A DNA stretch of 64,000 nucleotides from Epiperipatus broadwayi (lineage: Eukaryota > Onychophora > Udeonychophora > Euonychophora > Peripatidae), in contig JAQFVV010006342.1 in NCBI GenBank assembly GCA_028023455.1, positions 2,625,001 to 2,689,000 on the forward strand, in the 5' to 3' direction. The translations under genes and the position numbers were made by a program. Of this stretch, positions 12,216 to 23,830 are shown piece after piece. Below the pieces are notes generated by a model, which worked only from the letters and a program-made list of their open reading frames with translations, did not search any database and was not told the origin of the DNA. Positions within the stretch are counted from its first letter, which is position 1, and every line of letters starts with the position of its first letter.

Positions 12216-12760
12216 CACTCACTAGCTTGTATAGTTGTATAGTTTTGCCTCATAATATTCACCTTCAAAAACACATGGTTCTTTCTCAATTTGCTGACTT
12301 CATCCATATGACTTTTTATGCCATTCTAATAATGTTGCCTTTTTTCATTAGCTATTCAATTCTTCTAAAACAATATTAATAAATATCTTTTTATATAGAT
12401 TGATTTTTTAACATATATTCCTTCACGCTTTTCTCTCTTTCTTTCTTTATTTCTTAATACTCACTATTTAATAATAGATTTATTCTTTTGCTAATTGTTT
12501 TCATCTGCACAAAGTTTGAACCAAGACTTAATTTAGGCTTAAACTTGCAAGAGTTGATGCAGTAATGTATATTTTGCATGAAAAGTGTTAAAAGTACAAA
12601 TACTGCAATTAGTATTTGTCTCTGTTCCTCCTGAAAAACAAAAATAGTTAAAGATTTGAACAAACTTCTTTTAAAATAGTCTCAAGACGGAATGGCCAGA
12701 AAAGTCACTCCAATCTCCAAACAACAATCTGAATAAAAATGTTACAAAACCCATAAGTAT

Positions 12761-13359
12761 TAAACCACTAAACATCACATAATCACCATCTCATGCTAGC
12801 ACATAACTGTTAGTAAACAGGCAAAAACTCTCCATATAGTAGTGCCACCTTGTGCTAACAAGAGTAATCAATGGATGCCAGAAGGCTTGTGCATAAAATC
12901 CCTATCTAGTGCCTACTCATCCAATATCCCCAGAATAGTTCTGGCTTTTGGCCTTTGTCAGTGAGAAACTTTGGATCTGAGAGCATTGAACCTAGATCTT
13001 AGGATCTAATGCAACCCTCCAGCAGCCACCTTTTACCTTTACTTTACTACAAAACTATGAGAATGAAATTGAGCTTAGATTGAAAATATTATTGTGTTTT
13101 CAATTTCATTCTCATAGTTTTGTAGTGAAGTAGAGATAAAAGGTGGCTGCTGGAGGGTTGCATTAGATTCTAAGATCTAGGTGTAGTGCTCTCAGATACA
13201 AGGCTCCTCACTGATGAAGGCCACAAGCCAGAAACTAGTCTGGGGATATTGGATGAGTAGGCACTAGATAGGGATTATATGCACAAGCCTTCTGGCATCC
13301 ATTGATTACTCTGATTAGCACAAGGTGGCACTACTATATGGAGAGTTTTTGCATGTTTA
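12761..13359. mobile_element. Family A inverted dimer (foldback) with one-sided tail
   Basis: Left arm (about 12813-13065) and right arm (about 13120-13359) are reverse complements. They meet at a central hairpin in which CTACAAAACTATGAGAATGA at about 13048-13067 pairs with its complement at about 13107-13126. The outermost left part (12761-12812, TAAACCACTAAACATCACAT and onward) has no partner on the right and forms a tail of about 52 bp. The 11-mers CCCATAAGTAT (12750-12760) and CCCATTAGTAT (13360-13370) are a possible target duplication with one mismatch. The right arm has a hammerhead-like core. Confidence 0.7.
13211..13235 (+). ncRNA. Hammerhead-like core in family A
   Basis: CTGATGA at 13211-13217, then a hairpin with stem GGC/GCC around CACAA, then GAAAC at 13231-13235. 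An unpaired A sits on each side of the stem, which departs from the ideal hammerhead stem II. The same segment recurs in the other family A copies. Confidence 0.4.
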
Positions 13360-13370
13360 CCCATTAGTAT

Positions 13371-13964
13371 GTATGATATAATGGTTTATCAACACAGGTT
13401 TAGACTAAGGGATGCAAAAATAGATATTTACTATATGTTTGGTCTTTCTACTTTACTCCATACATAAACTAGGTATATTTTTAAAACAAACTGGAAGCAA
13501 AAATGGGGGTTTTCTTAAATTTTTAAGAGGGTGAATGAAGAAGTTCATGGAATTTTTAAATAATCAATATGGATTTACAACAATTTGGTTTTCAAATGTC
13601 AAAACTGTCAGATAAATACATTAATAATTATTATTAATCAATTACATGAGAGATTATTATATTACTCCTAGCTAGAAATGGGGTTTTAAATATAACATAA
13701 AATGATATTAAATATGAAAAAGGAGAGATGAAATTGAATTAGTCCAGATGTTTGTACTTAATTAAAAACATATTTTAATCTTTAACAGGCTTTAAATTTA
13801 AATGATAATCTCTAATTTAATAAATGATTAGTAATATTCATTAACGTCTTTATCTAAAGTGGATGGTGTCAAAGTTGTGAGGCAAAGTGCTTCACACTTT
13901 TAAATCAAATTATAATAATTTGATATAGATAAATGCTTAATGAAATTACCATAATAGATTGGGA
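13371..13964. other. AT-rich non-coding DNA
   Basis: No gene seen. Confidence 0.5.
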
Positions 13965-14040
13965 ATTAGGTCCACTAAAGAGTGCTGGTTCTTAAAGATC
14001 AATTATTTTTTTCAGATGTCTTTATTCCTGAATAATGTAG
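13965..14040 (+). repeat. Degraded family C relic
   Basis: GTCCACTAAAGAGTGCTGGTTCTTA followed by TTTTTTTCAGATGTCTTTATTC resembles the ribozyme-bearing portion of family C and the relic at 22.06 kb. Core residues are lost. Confidence 0.3.
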
Positions 14041-14969
14041 TGCAGTGGACAATTTAAATATATTTAAAAATTATATTAAAAATACTAATAAAAAAAAATA
14101 AAGCAGGACATCAATTAATCGGTCGGCAATAAATAGCTGATGGTGACGTCACTATAGAAACATTAAATTTGTGAAATAGTTTTATAAGTCTAAGCAATTA
14201 TGCTATTTTGTTCCCTTAAATATCTAATAGATATATTTATATTTACAAAAAATATTACGATAAACTAAGTAATGATGAAATTCTAAAAGAATTTATTACT
14301 TTAAAATGATCGCCTTTATGTAGAAATCAATCATAAATGACAGACACAAATCAATACTGAATTATTTCATAAATTTATTTAAGAATGAAAACATGCTAAT
14401 AAAAAAAACGGACCGACTAATTACTGCAAATATATAATCAGGACCTTATATACCCCCCCCCACACACACACACACCCAAACCAATAAGAATTTTATTAAT
14501 AGTGACAAATTTCTCTTATTACATGAATTCGGCCAATGCCAGGTCAATTACGGTTATAAAATTTGGATTCTCTCAAAATCTAGAAATGAATATGAGACTA
14601 AGCTCTTATTTAGATTTGAACCTGATTAAAATAATTCATTGGAATCGTTAAAATGAAAAGAGTAATGGAAGAGAAGAGATTTAAAAGACAAATAAAGATA
14701 CATGTACTCAAATACAGTGTTAACAAATTTATTAACATTGTTACAAGTTTTATGGCCACTATAAAAACTGCTTTAATTATATCATGGGATGTCATTGCCA
14801 TCCACTATGGTAAAAGTGCTTCCAAGAATTGTATAGAAAAAGTTGTTTCCAGTTACACATGAAAGTTTGTTAGATGTGGGTTGATCAAATCAAAAAGTAT
14901 TATAGATGTGTTTATTATAGCAATCAAAACAAATGTAAGTGAAAGTGTTATTTATATATTATAATCCAA
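14041..14969. other. AT-rich non-coding DNA
   Basis: No gene seen. A C8 run followed by (CA)n at about 14453-14476. Overlapping small open frames on opposite strands at 14610-14862 have no family features. Confidence 0.5.
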
Positions 14970-15070
14970 TGGCTTGATGGCTAGAAAGTTGGTACTGGAA
15001 ATACCCAACAGAAATCGATGTGAGGACTTTAGAATCCAGAATCTGAGACTTTATCATCGCATTAAATGAT
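14970..15070 (-). repeat. Degenerate S2 SINE-like fragment
   Basis: The minus strand shows AGTCTCAGATTCTGGATTCT, then TTTCTGTTGGGTATTTCCAG, approximating the S2 middle and box B region. Assignment is weak. Confidence 0.25.
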
Positions 15071-18000
15071 AGAAGGTTAAAAGAAAAAATAAAAAACATA
15101 TATATCAAATATTGGATTCAATTAAAAAGGTCCACAATAGTATTTGAAATGATCTGTTTGTTCACTGAAAATATGGGGACATTGAAGCATTTGAAATCCT
15201 GAAACTGATATTGGATCAGCTGTGACTGTCATAAAAATGTTTGAAGAAGTTTGTGCACAGATATCAAGTATGATGGTAAAGGTTTTAAACTGATGGTGTT
15301 AAATATAAAAACAAGACCTCCATCTTTTTGAATTCTTATTAACAGTATAATGATGGTGGTGTTATTCTTTGCAGTTCTATGTAAGCATGAGAAGTATTAT
15401 TTTAAGGTGTACTGGTCAATGGCATGTGATCTATGAATATAAGGGCAGCATTGCCTCATAGTGTACCATCAGGGGGTGTGCTCCATGTATGCAAGGGTTC
15501 ACTTCTGTTTAATATTACATCTTTTTATATAGCAATTTTATACTTAAAAATATTATATTCAAACACTGTATGAGTATTATTTTACATTAATATCTAGAAT
15601 GGCAGAGTATAAAAACATAATTAAAATATTTTATAAATTTTCTCTCTGTTTTTTGTAAAAAAAATGACAAAATCGAGCATTTATTTCATTGAATTTTACA
15701 TAACTGCTGCTTCCAAAATCTTTGTATTCTAATGTTTTTTTAGACTGTTGCATTTTTGTCTCATAAAAGCAACTAATTGAATTAAATCTATACAGTATTA
15801 TGAAGTTGTGCCCCTGTTTGTCATCATGGCATGTGTATGGGGTGATAGATTATGTTTTTTTCTCTATTGTAGAAGCAATTGTGAAGTAAACCATATCAGT
15901 GGTGACATAACAGTAGTTCAAAGACATTTATAAATCTTATATCTTTCCCCATACCCTGAATAAAGACAGGAAGAGCCTAATCAAAAATGACAATTTTAAA
16001 TACGAACATCAAAACCTGCATTTAACAATTCATTAGCAGTTAGTTTTAATGATTTAAGTAATTTATTTAAAACTCAAGAGACATAAAATATCATTAAACC
16101 ATTTAAAAGCAATGATTTCTGTTCGAATATTTGTTTCAGTTCATAATTTGATTAGAAATGAAAAACTGAATGATTAGTTGTAAGTTTTCAGATAAACCAA
16201 GATGGCATCCCATATTTTTGATAAATCTATAGTTTTGGGATCCCCAAAAATGTTTATTAAAAAAGTGGATAATGGGAAACGTATTTAATATTTACATTTT
16301 ATTTTTTATTATTACTGCTATTTTAAAAAAAGGAGTCATTATGGAAAAAATTAATTACAACATTTATGCTTTATTTTTTTAACAGAAAAATAAATTTAAA
16401 AAATATATAAATGCAATATTTACTCTTTATTCAAATTGGTAGCACACAATCCCTAATGGCTTCCAAAAATCATATAGCATTTTTGAGTCAAGTCTGTAAT
16501 TTTTCTTCCAATTATTAACGTTATTTTTTAAAAATTAAATTTTTTTAAATGAACGTATAATTCAGAATGTTACGTCATTCTGAAGCTTTTCTTGAATTGT
16601 TTTTCCGCTATTTCACTATGTAATTTATTTATGTTGTAATTCTTTTTTTCAATTCTGGATCAAATATGGGTACTTGTGAGTTTTGAATGTAAAGTTTTCA
16701 TATCATAATTATTAACACACACTTTGTGAGAGCACAGGATGTCGTACCTTTGCAAATATTTCCACTGCATCACTTTCTGTGACAGGAAGATTCCAAATTT
16801 TGATCACGATTACAATTTACCAAAAAAAATTCTGACAAAGAAAAACACGCTGAATTGAAATGAAATATGATAATGTTAAGAGCTTCTAAATGAAATATAT
16901 TGCAATTTACTTTTTTTTTTAATTTAACAATTTTTTTTTTATTTATATACCTTCATAGATTATAAGCTCTTAAAATGGTATATTCATCAATATTTATCAA
17001 AAATATAAGCTGCCATTTTAATTTATTTGAAAACACACAAGTACCAACCAAATTGTTTCCCTTTCTCTCTGATCTTGTCATGCACCCAAGATAATGGAAC
17101 TTGTAAAGATTTTGGTTTAGCAATTATTATTCAAAGACTCATTTGCTTTGTTTGTCAGTTATGGAAAAAAAATCTAAAACTTTTGGTGTGGGTGGTTATT
17201 TATTTAAGAATGTGAATCAATTTAGGAGATTTTATGCAAAAACTTGGGTGTTGAAGTGTAATACATATCCCTATGTGATATTGCTTCATTTAACAAATTG
17301 AAAGAGAGGTTAAGCTCATCATAGATATATGACTTCTTTACCTGAATTAGTTATATATATATTCTACCAAATATATGGTATAGAAATAAAACATGGAATC
17401 TTATTGTCATATTATAAAGGAACTTCTTAAGAATATTAAAATATGTTAGCAATATGCAGTTTCTGGATATAATATTTAACTTACTATTATAAAAGCACGT
17501 TCTTATTTGATTTGGCATGAGAAGCAAATGAGTATGGAGTTACTAAAAAAATATTTGTAATGAGCTTGAACTGACTTTCATGGGATATACAATTTCTAAT
17601 TATATTATAAAGATTATCTCAAAGATTAAAACAGTCATGTAATGTTTATTGGCTTATCTCAAAGATGTTATAAGGAAAAACAGCCTTAATTTGCTTTTAT
17701 TAGTAAGATATTGTTGACAATAGAATACAATGGAGAGAAAATATTTTGCTGCAAGTGAAGTTATTATATCATAAGATATCAACTAAACAGATCCTGGGAC
17801 CAGTATGTGACATATATGGATATATTTATAGTTGCTGATTGTCTGACAGTTTTTCTTTAACTCTTGGCTTGGATAGTTGGCTTTCATTAGCCACTGTTCT
17901 AGGTAAAGTGCTTTCTAATTAAGTAATTATAAATGGATAATTCCACACATTAAATATTTCCATCTAAAACATCCATTAAAAAAAAAAAAAATTTCTGGAA

Positions 18001-18087
18001 TTAGAAGATCATACTCTTGATTTCTGAAGAAGATTAATCAATAAAACAACTGATTGAAAAAAATTGTTGAATATTATCTGTTATTCT
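15071..18087. other. AT-rich non-coding DNA
   Basis: No convincing gene or repeat. A short minus-strand open stretch at about 16735-16805 with a GT after AAG was considered as an exon but lacks a usable acceptor. Confidence 0.5.
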
Positions 18088-18180
18088 ATTATCTGGAGTG
18101 ATGTTTCTAATAAGTTAATTTGAGTATAAGATCATTGGATGAATTCCAGTTCTGGTAGTCCCAATGCTCAATCTTCTAAT
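18088..18180 (+). repeat. Degenerate S2 SINE-like fragment
   Basis: TCATTGGATGAATTCCAGTT followed by CTGGTAGTCCCAATGCTCAA matches the S2 box B region and body seen at 34.4 kb. Confidence 0.4.
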
Positions 18181-18884
18181 TAACATTTTAGCAATGAAGC
18201 CATCTTATTTTATTTTTCTGATACAGTTGCGTGTTTGATTTAATAGAATATAAAATTTGAAGAAATTTTTTTAAAAATACAAAATTCATCAACTTCTGTT
18301 ATATATTTTTCATTATACATTTACACTGTAAGATAGGTGATTCATGGTTGCTCTAATGACTCATTCACCAAATGATTTCTCGATGGTTCAAAAATCTTAA
18401 ATTCTGAACACTAAAATAACATGCATGAAAATTTAAGAATTTTAAGTACTTTGATAAATTGGCCACAGATATATACGCAGAACATCACTATAGCCATTCA
18501 CCAGCTTTATTGACATATACTCAAAAATTACATGATTTATCTAATGTGTTTATATTCAACAACAGGAAGTCAAACACATTGAGAATTGTAAAATAATCGG
18601 AGATATAAAACATGTCTATTTATAAAAATAATGAATGACTTTCTGAATATTATTAATTATATTATGTACTCATACTCGGTATATTTTTGTGTAGACTTAT
18701 GCCATGGATTAAGGCCTACTCTCTAATAACAATTAGTAAATGTTTGTCAAAGAAGCATTTCCAAAATATACTCAGATAAAAGGAATCAATATTAAATATT
18801 TTTCTTTTTTTTTAAACTAAATTTTCTATATTAATTAGACTAATACATTCTTCTACATATTTTTACATAATTCAGATACAATAT

Positions 18885-19530
18885 AAAACAGACAAAACTC
18901 TCCATACAGTAGTGCCATTCAGTGAAAGCTAGAGAAATCAATGAATGCTAGAAGACTTCTGCATAAAATCCCTATCTACTGCCTACTCATTTAATATTCC
19001 CAGACTAATTTCTAGCTTTTAGCTTTCATCAGTGAGGATCCTTGAGAGCACTGCACCTAGATCTTAGGATCTAATACAACTTTCCAGCAGCCATCTTTGA
19101 TCTCTACTTACCTACAAAACTATGAGTCTGACATTGACAACACAATAATATTTTCAATCCAAGCTCACCAGCTTATATGGTCATATAAGACTGAACTCAG
19201 TTCAGTATCCATACATTCAGGTGACTTGGTTTTTTAATAACCATAGACACCACCATTCTAATAGGCAGGATTGGTATTAAACCACTAAACATCACATGAT
19301 CACCATTTCCTATGCTTGCTCAAGCTGCTAAAACAGACAAAATTATCCATATAGTAATACCCCTCAGTGCAAGCCAGAGTAATCATTGAATGCAAGAAGG
19401 TTTGGGCATAAAATTCCTATCTAGTTCCTACTCATCCAATATCCCCAGACTAGTTTCTAGATTGTGACTTTGCCTTGGATCTGAGTGGCACTGCTGTTCA
19501 GAGAGTTTTGCTTGTTCAGTGAACAAATGC
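18885..19530 (-). repeat. Family A tandem array (about 1.3 units, period 445 bp) with inverted end
   Basis: GACAAAACTC at 18891 recurs as GACAAAATTA at 19336, and the downstream blocks (CAAGCCAGAGTAATC, AAAATCCCTATCT, CCTACTCAT, ATCCCCAGACTAGTTTC) repeat in the same order, giving a head-to-tail period of 445 bp. The first unit also contains the full body (CACTGCACCTAGATCTTAGG, AAACTATGAGTCTGACATTG, ATTAAACCACTAAACATCAC). The right end (about 19479-19516) carries GAGTGGCACTG and AGAGTTTTGCTTGTTC in the opposite orientation, a short inverted terminus. Tandem partial dimers of this sort are typical of hammerhead-carrying retroelements. Confidence 0.75.
19008..19032 (-). ncRNA. Hammerhead-like core in family A tandem copy
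   Basis: The minus strand reads CTGATGA, a hairpin with stem AGCT/AGCT around AAA, then GAAAT. Flanking A.A as in other family A copies. Confidence 0.4.
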
Positions 19531-19568
19531 AATATTTTGTTATTCCATATTTACAATACTAGATGACA

Positions 19569-19596
19569 GTTTCAACTATCCAACAGACTTCTTCAG
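19569..19596 (-). ncRNA. PLE-type CTGAAGA/GAAAC motif
   Basis: The minus strand reads CTGAAGA, about 16 nt, then GAAAC. It is related to the better-paired motif at 59982-60009; the hairpin here is poor. Confidence 0.3.
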
Positions 19597-20689
19597 AAAT
19601 ATAACACACATAATGCATATATAAATATTCTATCATAATAGAATTAAAGATATAAAACAAATTGTTTATACTATATTAAAACTACACAAAATTAATTTAA
19701 ATAATTTAAATCAAATGTGATTTTTAATATTAATTTTAAATTTATATTATACATTTTGTTTAAAAAAAAACAAATATTTTCAGATGCTCAACTGCTTTGC
19801 CATATGATTGTTTTTGCTCTGTACAGTTTAGCTCAATGATAACATGAGACTCAAGAACTAACGTCTTTGGATCCAAGTTCAATTTTCTACCACTTTGGTG
19901 CTTTGATAGCTCTTAACATACCAAGCAATAATCATTTGATATCTGAAAAACCAAAAAGTGTATACGTCATTCTAAAAATGCTATTTATATAATTACCAGG
20001 AACAGACATCAGCTCGAGTCCCTAATAATAATATTAATAAACCCGTTATTTCTTATAAAGTTTAGCAATGGCAGTTTTAAAAAGTAAATGTTGCATAATT
20101 AATTATCAGTTAAGCCAAAAAAAAAATCCTCACAATTTGAACAATTAAATGGAACTGTTGTGCTGAACATTGTCTTTCAAATGCTCAATATACGACTTCC
20201 TGAAAAACTAACTATATAATTTTATATAGTTATCCCCCTCCCTCTATATATATATAAGATTTCAATAGATACACTTTTAGTTATCTGCGATTCAAAAAAA
20301 AATAAATTAAATTTTAAAAAAAAAAGAAATTTTAACTTCCTGAGTTTTATTCATTCATTGCATAAGTATATATATTTGATACCTATGTATTTTATATGAT
20401 TTCAATATGTGTATGCATCTGTATACATACATATTTATAATTGTTAAAACTGCATATTATAGTACAGTTCCCTATTATACATATGATTTCGGAATCTGTG
20501 ACATGGCTTTTAAAACAAACATTCTGGGTACAAAGAAACTAGTATATATATATATCTTGCAATGCCCAATTAAATGAAAATATTATGCCCTGCCATTTGA
20601 GTATCATCGTCACATGATCTCATGCGAAATTAGTTATATTAGCATCATGAATCAAATAATTAAAATTAATAATTGAGTAGTTTATTGCA
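19597..20689. other. AT-rich non-coding DNA
   Basis: No gene seen; short (TA)n tracts near 20245-20257 and 20544-20554. Confidence 0.5.
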
Positions 20690-20795
20690 TGGGTGTTGAT
20701 AAGCAATTCAAGGGTCAGAAGGGACACAGCTGGGCCCATGATCAATGAACCTTAACCTCCAAAGTTTGCCACTCAACCACTGTATCAGAGCACAG
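20690..20795 (-). repeat. Old tRNA-like SINE (family S2), minus strand
   Basis: The minus strand reads TACAGTGGTTGAGTGGCAAA (box A region), then GGAGGTTAAGGTTCATTGAT, a box B-like part and the ending CACCCATGCAATAAAC shared with the copy at 6.2 kb. Confidence 0.55.
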
Positions 20796-22059
20796 AGAGT
20801 AATCAAAGCATTTAAATGATATCTAATAGATTATATATATAAACAAATTATACTAAATTCAATATTAATAAAAGTAGCCAAAATTAAAATTTTAGGTAGC
20901 TTTATTCATTTTGAATTTGGTGGAATTTGTTTATTTTATTAACTGGTTCAGTAACTGACTTTTGATGGTTTATATATAACTTGCCATGTCCAAAATAGAT
21001 TCTGATACCAGTTCCTGTGTGATAGAGTCCATACCTTGGAGATAAATATTCAGAATATCATGACCAATCATTTTTAGATTTTTTATAATCTACTTGTTTT
21101 TATAAAATATGTCTTTCCATATTCTTTCTCCCAATTTTCTTTCATTCTTCTATCTATTAAGGCATAAATAAAATTATAATGGAATGCTACTATATTTTGT
21201 TCTTTATTAATTTGAAGTGAGATAGTTTATAAATAACAGACTGCAGATGAGTTCATAATGACATGTTAATGATAATAAATTCTTCTTAATTATTTTTCAT
21301 CACATTTTGAGAATTCTACTAAAAAAATTTTCTTATTCTTTGTTGTTATTAATTCCCTATTTTAAGTCAAAAATTATGAAATTGACAAATCTCATCAATT
21401 TTCACAAATAGGAATTAGAATTGCTCTCCATAATCCATCTCTTGCAATGAACGGACAGTTTTATATATTAGAAATGGTAAAATACATTCTTGTAGCACAA
21501 CTGTCTTTTATATTTTTGTTCTTCTCTTAGCTACATCATCTTTGATACACACACTTGAACAAATCATTCAGTTTACTTCATCTTTCTGTAAAAAGCCACT
21601 ATTCATACCTATTTATGTTTTGGAGTAGTGCAGATTATAAATTTTCACAAAGATCGCTTTGTTTGTCATATCATGTTTTCATACATGACAAAGATATAGA
21701 GAAGTTTCTGTTATTGAAAACTTCTCTTTTCTTAAAAGTATATCACCTTATTTTTTTCACTATTTATTGTTACATGTTCTTTCCTTATCTTTATCATATT
21801 TAATATGTTGATCTACTTCTCACAACGTGTATATTTTAAAACAGCCACATACCAATATTTGTTCAAACTTTACACAATCATTTGTCCTTTAAATCTATGA
21901 GTTCTCAAATATAAAGGACATCAAAAAAATAATAAACTAAGTGCTATTGCTTGGCCCTAGTATTCAAATGCCTAGTTATTGAACTTACCTATACCTATAC
22001 AATTTTTTACGAGCATGTTAACTACTGAATAAATGAGGAAAATATTTATGAGGGAATGT

Positions 22060-22140
22060 AACCTGGACCAATCAAGAGTGCTGTTTCAGCATTGGGAGCC
22101 ATTTATTTTTTTCAGATATCTTTATTCATATGTTTCAAAA
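22060..22140 (+). repeat. Family C relic
   Basis: CCTGGACCAATCAAGAGTGC, then TGTTTCAGCATTGGGAG and TTTTTTTCAGATATCTTTATTC. It preserves the stem GTGCTG / TTT / CAGCAT that diverged copies have lost, but CTGATGA and GAAA are mutated. Confidence 0.4.
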
Positions 22141-23336
22141 ATGTGTTGTAGATTGAATGTTTTATGTGAATCTAAAAATTGTCTTCATTAGTATTCTCAA
22201 GCCAATGGTATCTGCTTTCTTTGCTTTTATTACTAGGATATCTCTCAGGCTTTCAAAACTCCAGCATATTCCACAAAAACTGCAATATTTCTAATTATTT
22301 TTCTCCTTATGACAAATCTAATCATGCCATTTTTTCCAGTATAATATCAAAACTCATTTTCATTGTCTATGCAATTTTAGAATTCAAAGTCATATATTTA
22401 ATTTCATACTTTTAATATTCTTAGCACTTTTATGGATGACTGCTTTCTTTAATCTTTTCTACAACTTATTTTTGCCACTCATTTAACTGTCTTCAGATTT
22501 TTTATTTCTTGATACCCTATAAAAACTCTGCCTCATATTCAGGTTTCTAATACAAGACTTAGTTAATACAGACTTAGTTTTCTATCTTCGCACCTTCTAC
22601 CTTATGTTTCATAAGTTGTGCTGTTCTAAAATGTCCTCCCCCCATAAAACTCGTCTCAAATAATTCTTTTAATTCACATCTTTCATATTCTATCATAATA
22701 TAATCATTTCTGTGTCTGCTTCTCTAACAATTTTGAGTAATTTATTTAGTTCCCCAATATTTTATTGTTGTTTTTTTAAATCTTATTTTATATATTCATA
22801 TACTATATATATTTTTTACATTCCAACTGAATACACAGGAGTCATTCTAGCAATCTCTTTGCGTAGTACAATACTTCCATTAAACTATCACTTTAATTTT
22901 TCATATTCAAAATAATCACATCTACTTATGAGACTAAAGATTTTATTGTAGAGAATCATAACAAAGTACTGGAAGCAATCCTCTAACGTCCCCACTCGGG
23001 ACTCAATACTTGATAAGTTTTTTTAAATATATATATTCCCGGCAATATTTAATGAATAAAAAAAAGATTAAAAGTTTTAATCTCAACAAAATTATCAAAG
23101 ACTGATTTGTTTTGATTTCGACATTAAATTTAATGCATCGCGTTCCAACGATTTTTACTCCTACTACGAAATGTTTAAAAAAATATCCGGTCTTACTTAA
23201 AAGCATTTTCAGTTAAAACATTTTATCGACCACTCTCGGCAACAATAACAAAGAGGCCGCTAATAAAAAATAAAGTATAATAGGTCAATAAACTACATTA
23301 AATACTACATTAATATAGTAAATAAATAAATCTTAC

Positions 23337-23484
23337 CGAAAATGAAAACTAATTTCGGGGATTGACTATCTCCTTTTTGCACCTGACTCCCGACCGTCAC
23401 GTTAACCTGCGGAAGTTTGTAATCACTAGGACTGGATTTTTCACTAGTTCTGCTGCCGCCGTCAGTGCTTCCACCGCAGCCCAT
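23337..23484 (-). CDS. First coding exon of an N-myristoylated adenylate-kinase-like P-loop kinase
   Basis: The exon encodes 49 residues plus one base. The start ATG (23484-23482) has A at -3 and G at +4 and is the first Met after an in-frame upstream TAG. The protein begins MGCGGS: Gly2 and Ser6 meet the N-myristoylation consensus and Cys3 is a potential palmitoylation site. A hydrophilic linker rich in Ser, Asp and Gly follows. The exon ends SPKLVFIF plus the first base of a Gly codon, exactly the beta-strand that precedes the Walker A loop (GGPGSGKGTQ) in adenylate kinases of the AK1/AK5 type. The next bases are GTAAGA, a strong donor. Membrane-anchored AK1 variants start MGC in vertebrates, which supports the family call. 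The Walker A itself is not in the exon, so another NMP kinase is possible. The exon is richer in GC and CpG than the flanks. Longer overlapping open frames on both strands are shadows. Confidence 0.62.
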
Positions 23485-23830
23485 ACTATTGTTCCATTGC
23501 CGATATTCAGGACTGCCAATAAAATAAACAGCAATCTAATGCAAAAGTACACACCACCGTAAGACGGATCAGCCTCAGGTTGAAATTTTAAGACATTATC
23601 GTTATGCACCACATTGCGCTATAAGATTTTCATTTTATCCGTTGCTGCAGTTTTAATTTACAGGTAACCCGTAACAAATGATTTATCATTCACGACTTCT
23701 ACTAATAGTTTTATCTATTTAAAACAAAAATAAAAGCACCAATTGTCATCATTTTATCGAGTACTGATCGTTAGCGACCAATAAACAATATTATCGTCTA
23801 CTTGAGAGATGGTGCTTTTATCGCCACCAT
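23485..23830 (-). promoter_or_regulatory. Probable 5' UTR and promoter region of the kinase-like gene
   Basis: Directly upstream (minus sense) of the start codon the sequence stays relatively GC-rich to about 23620. It then includes an ATTGG element (minus strand, about 23779-23783) and an 11-bp perfect inverted repeat TAAAAGCACCA (23731-23741) / TGGTGCTTTTA (23810-23820). No clear TATA box or start site can be fixed from sequence. Confidence 0.3.

Larger units (their letters stand above)
1..23336 (-). other. Probable intron 1 (and beyond) of the minus-strand kinase-like gene
   Basis: The coding exon at 23337-23484 ends on the minus strand at TTCG followed by GTAAGA (23331-23336), a good donor. 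I looked on the minus strand to the left for a P-loop exon (encoding GPGSGKGTQ or similar) and for the NMP-kinase motif DGYPR and did not recognise either. The first intron may therefore extend past the window edge or be over 20 kb. All repeats listed at lower coordinates would then be intronic. This is inference from one donor site. Confidence 0.35.

Noticed and set aside
16735-16830. Minus-strand peptide NLPVTESDAVEIFAK before a GTACGA donor-like site
   Set aside because: An in-frame TAA lies a few codons upstream with no usable AG acceptor between. No family similarity.
23397-23612. 71-codon minus-strand frame with a hydrophobic segment, and the 66-codon plus-strand frame overlapping it
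   Set aside because: They overlap the kinase-like exon in other frames. The exon frame alone has a good start context, a family match and a splice donor.
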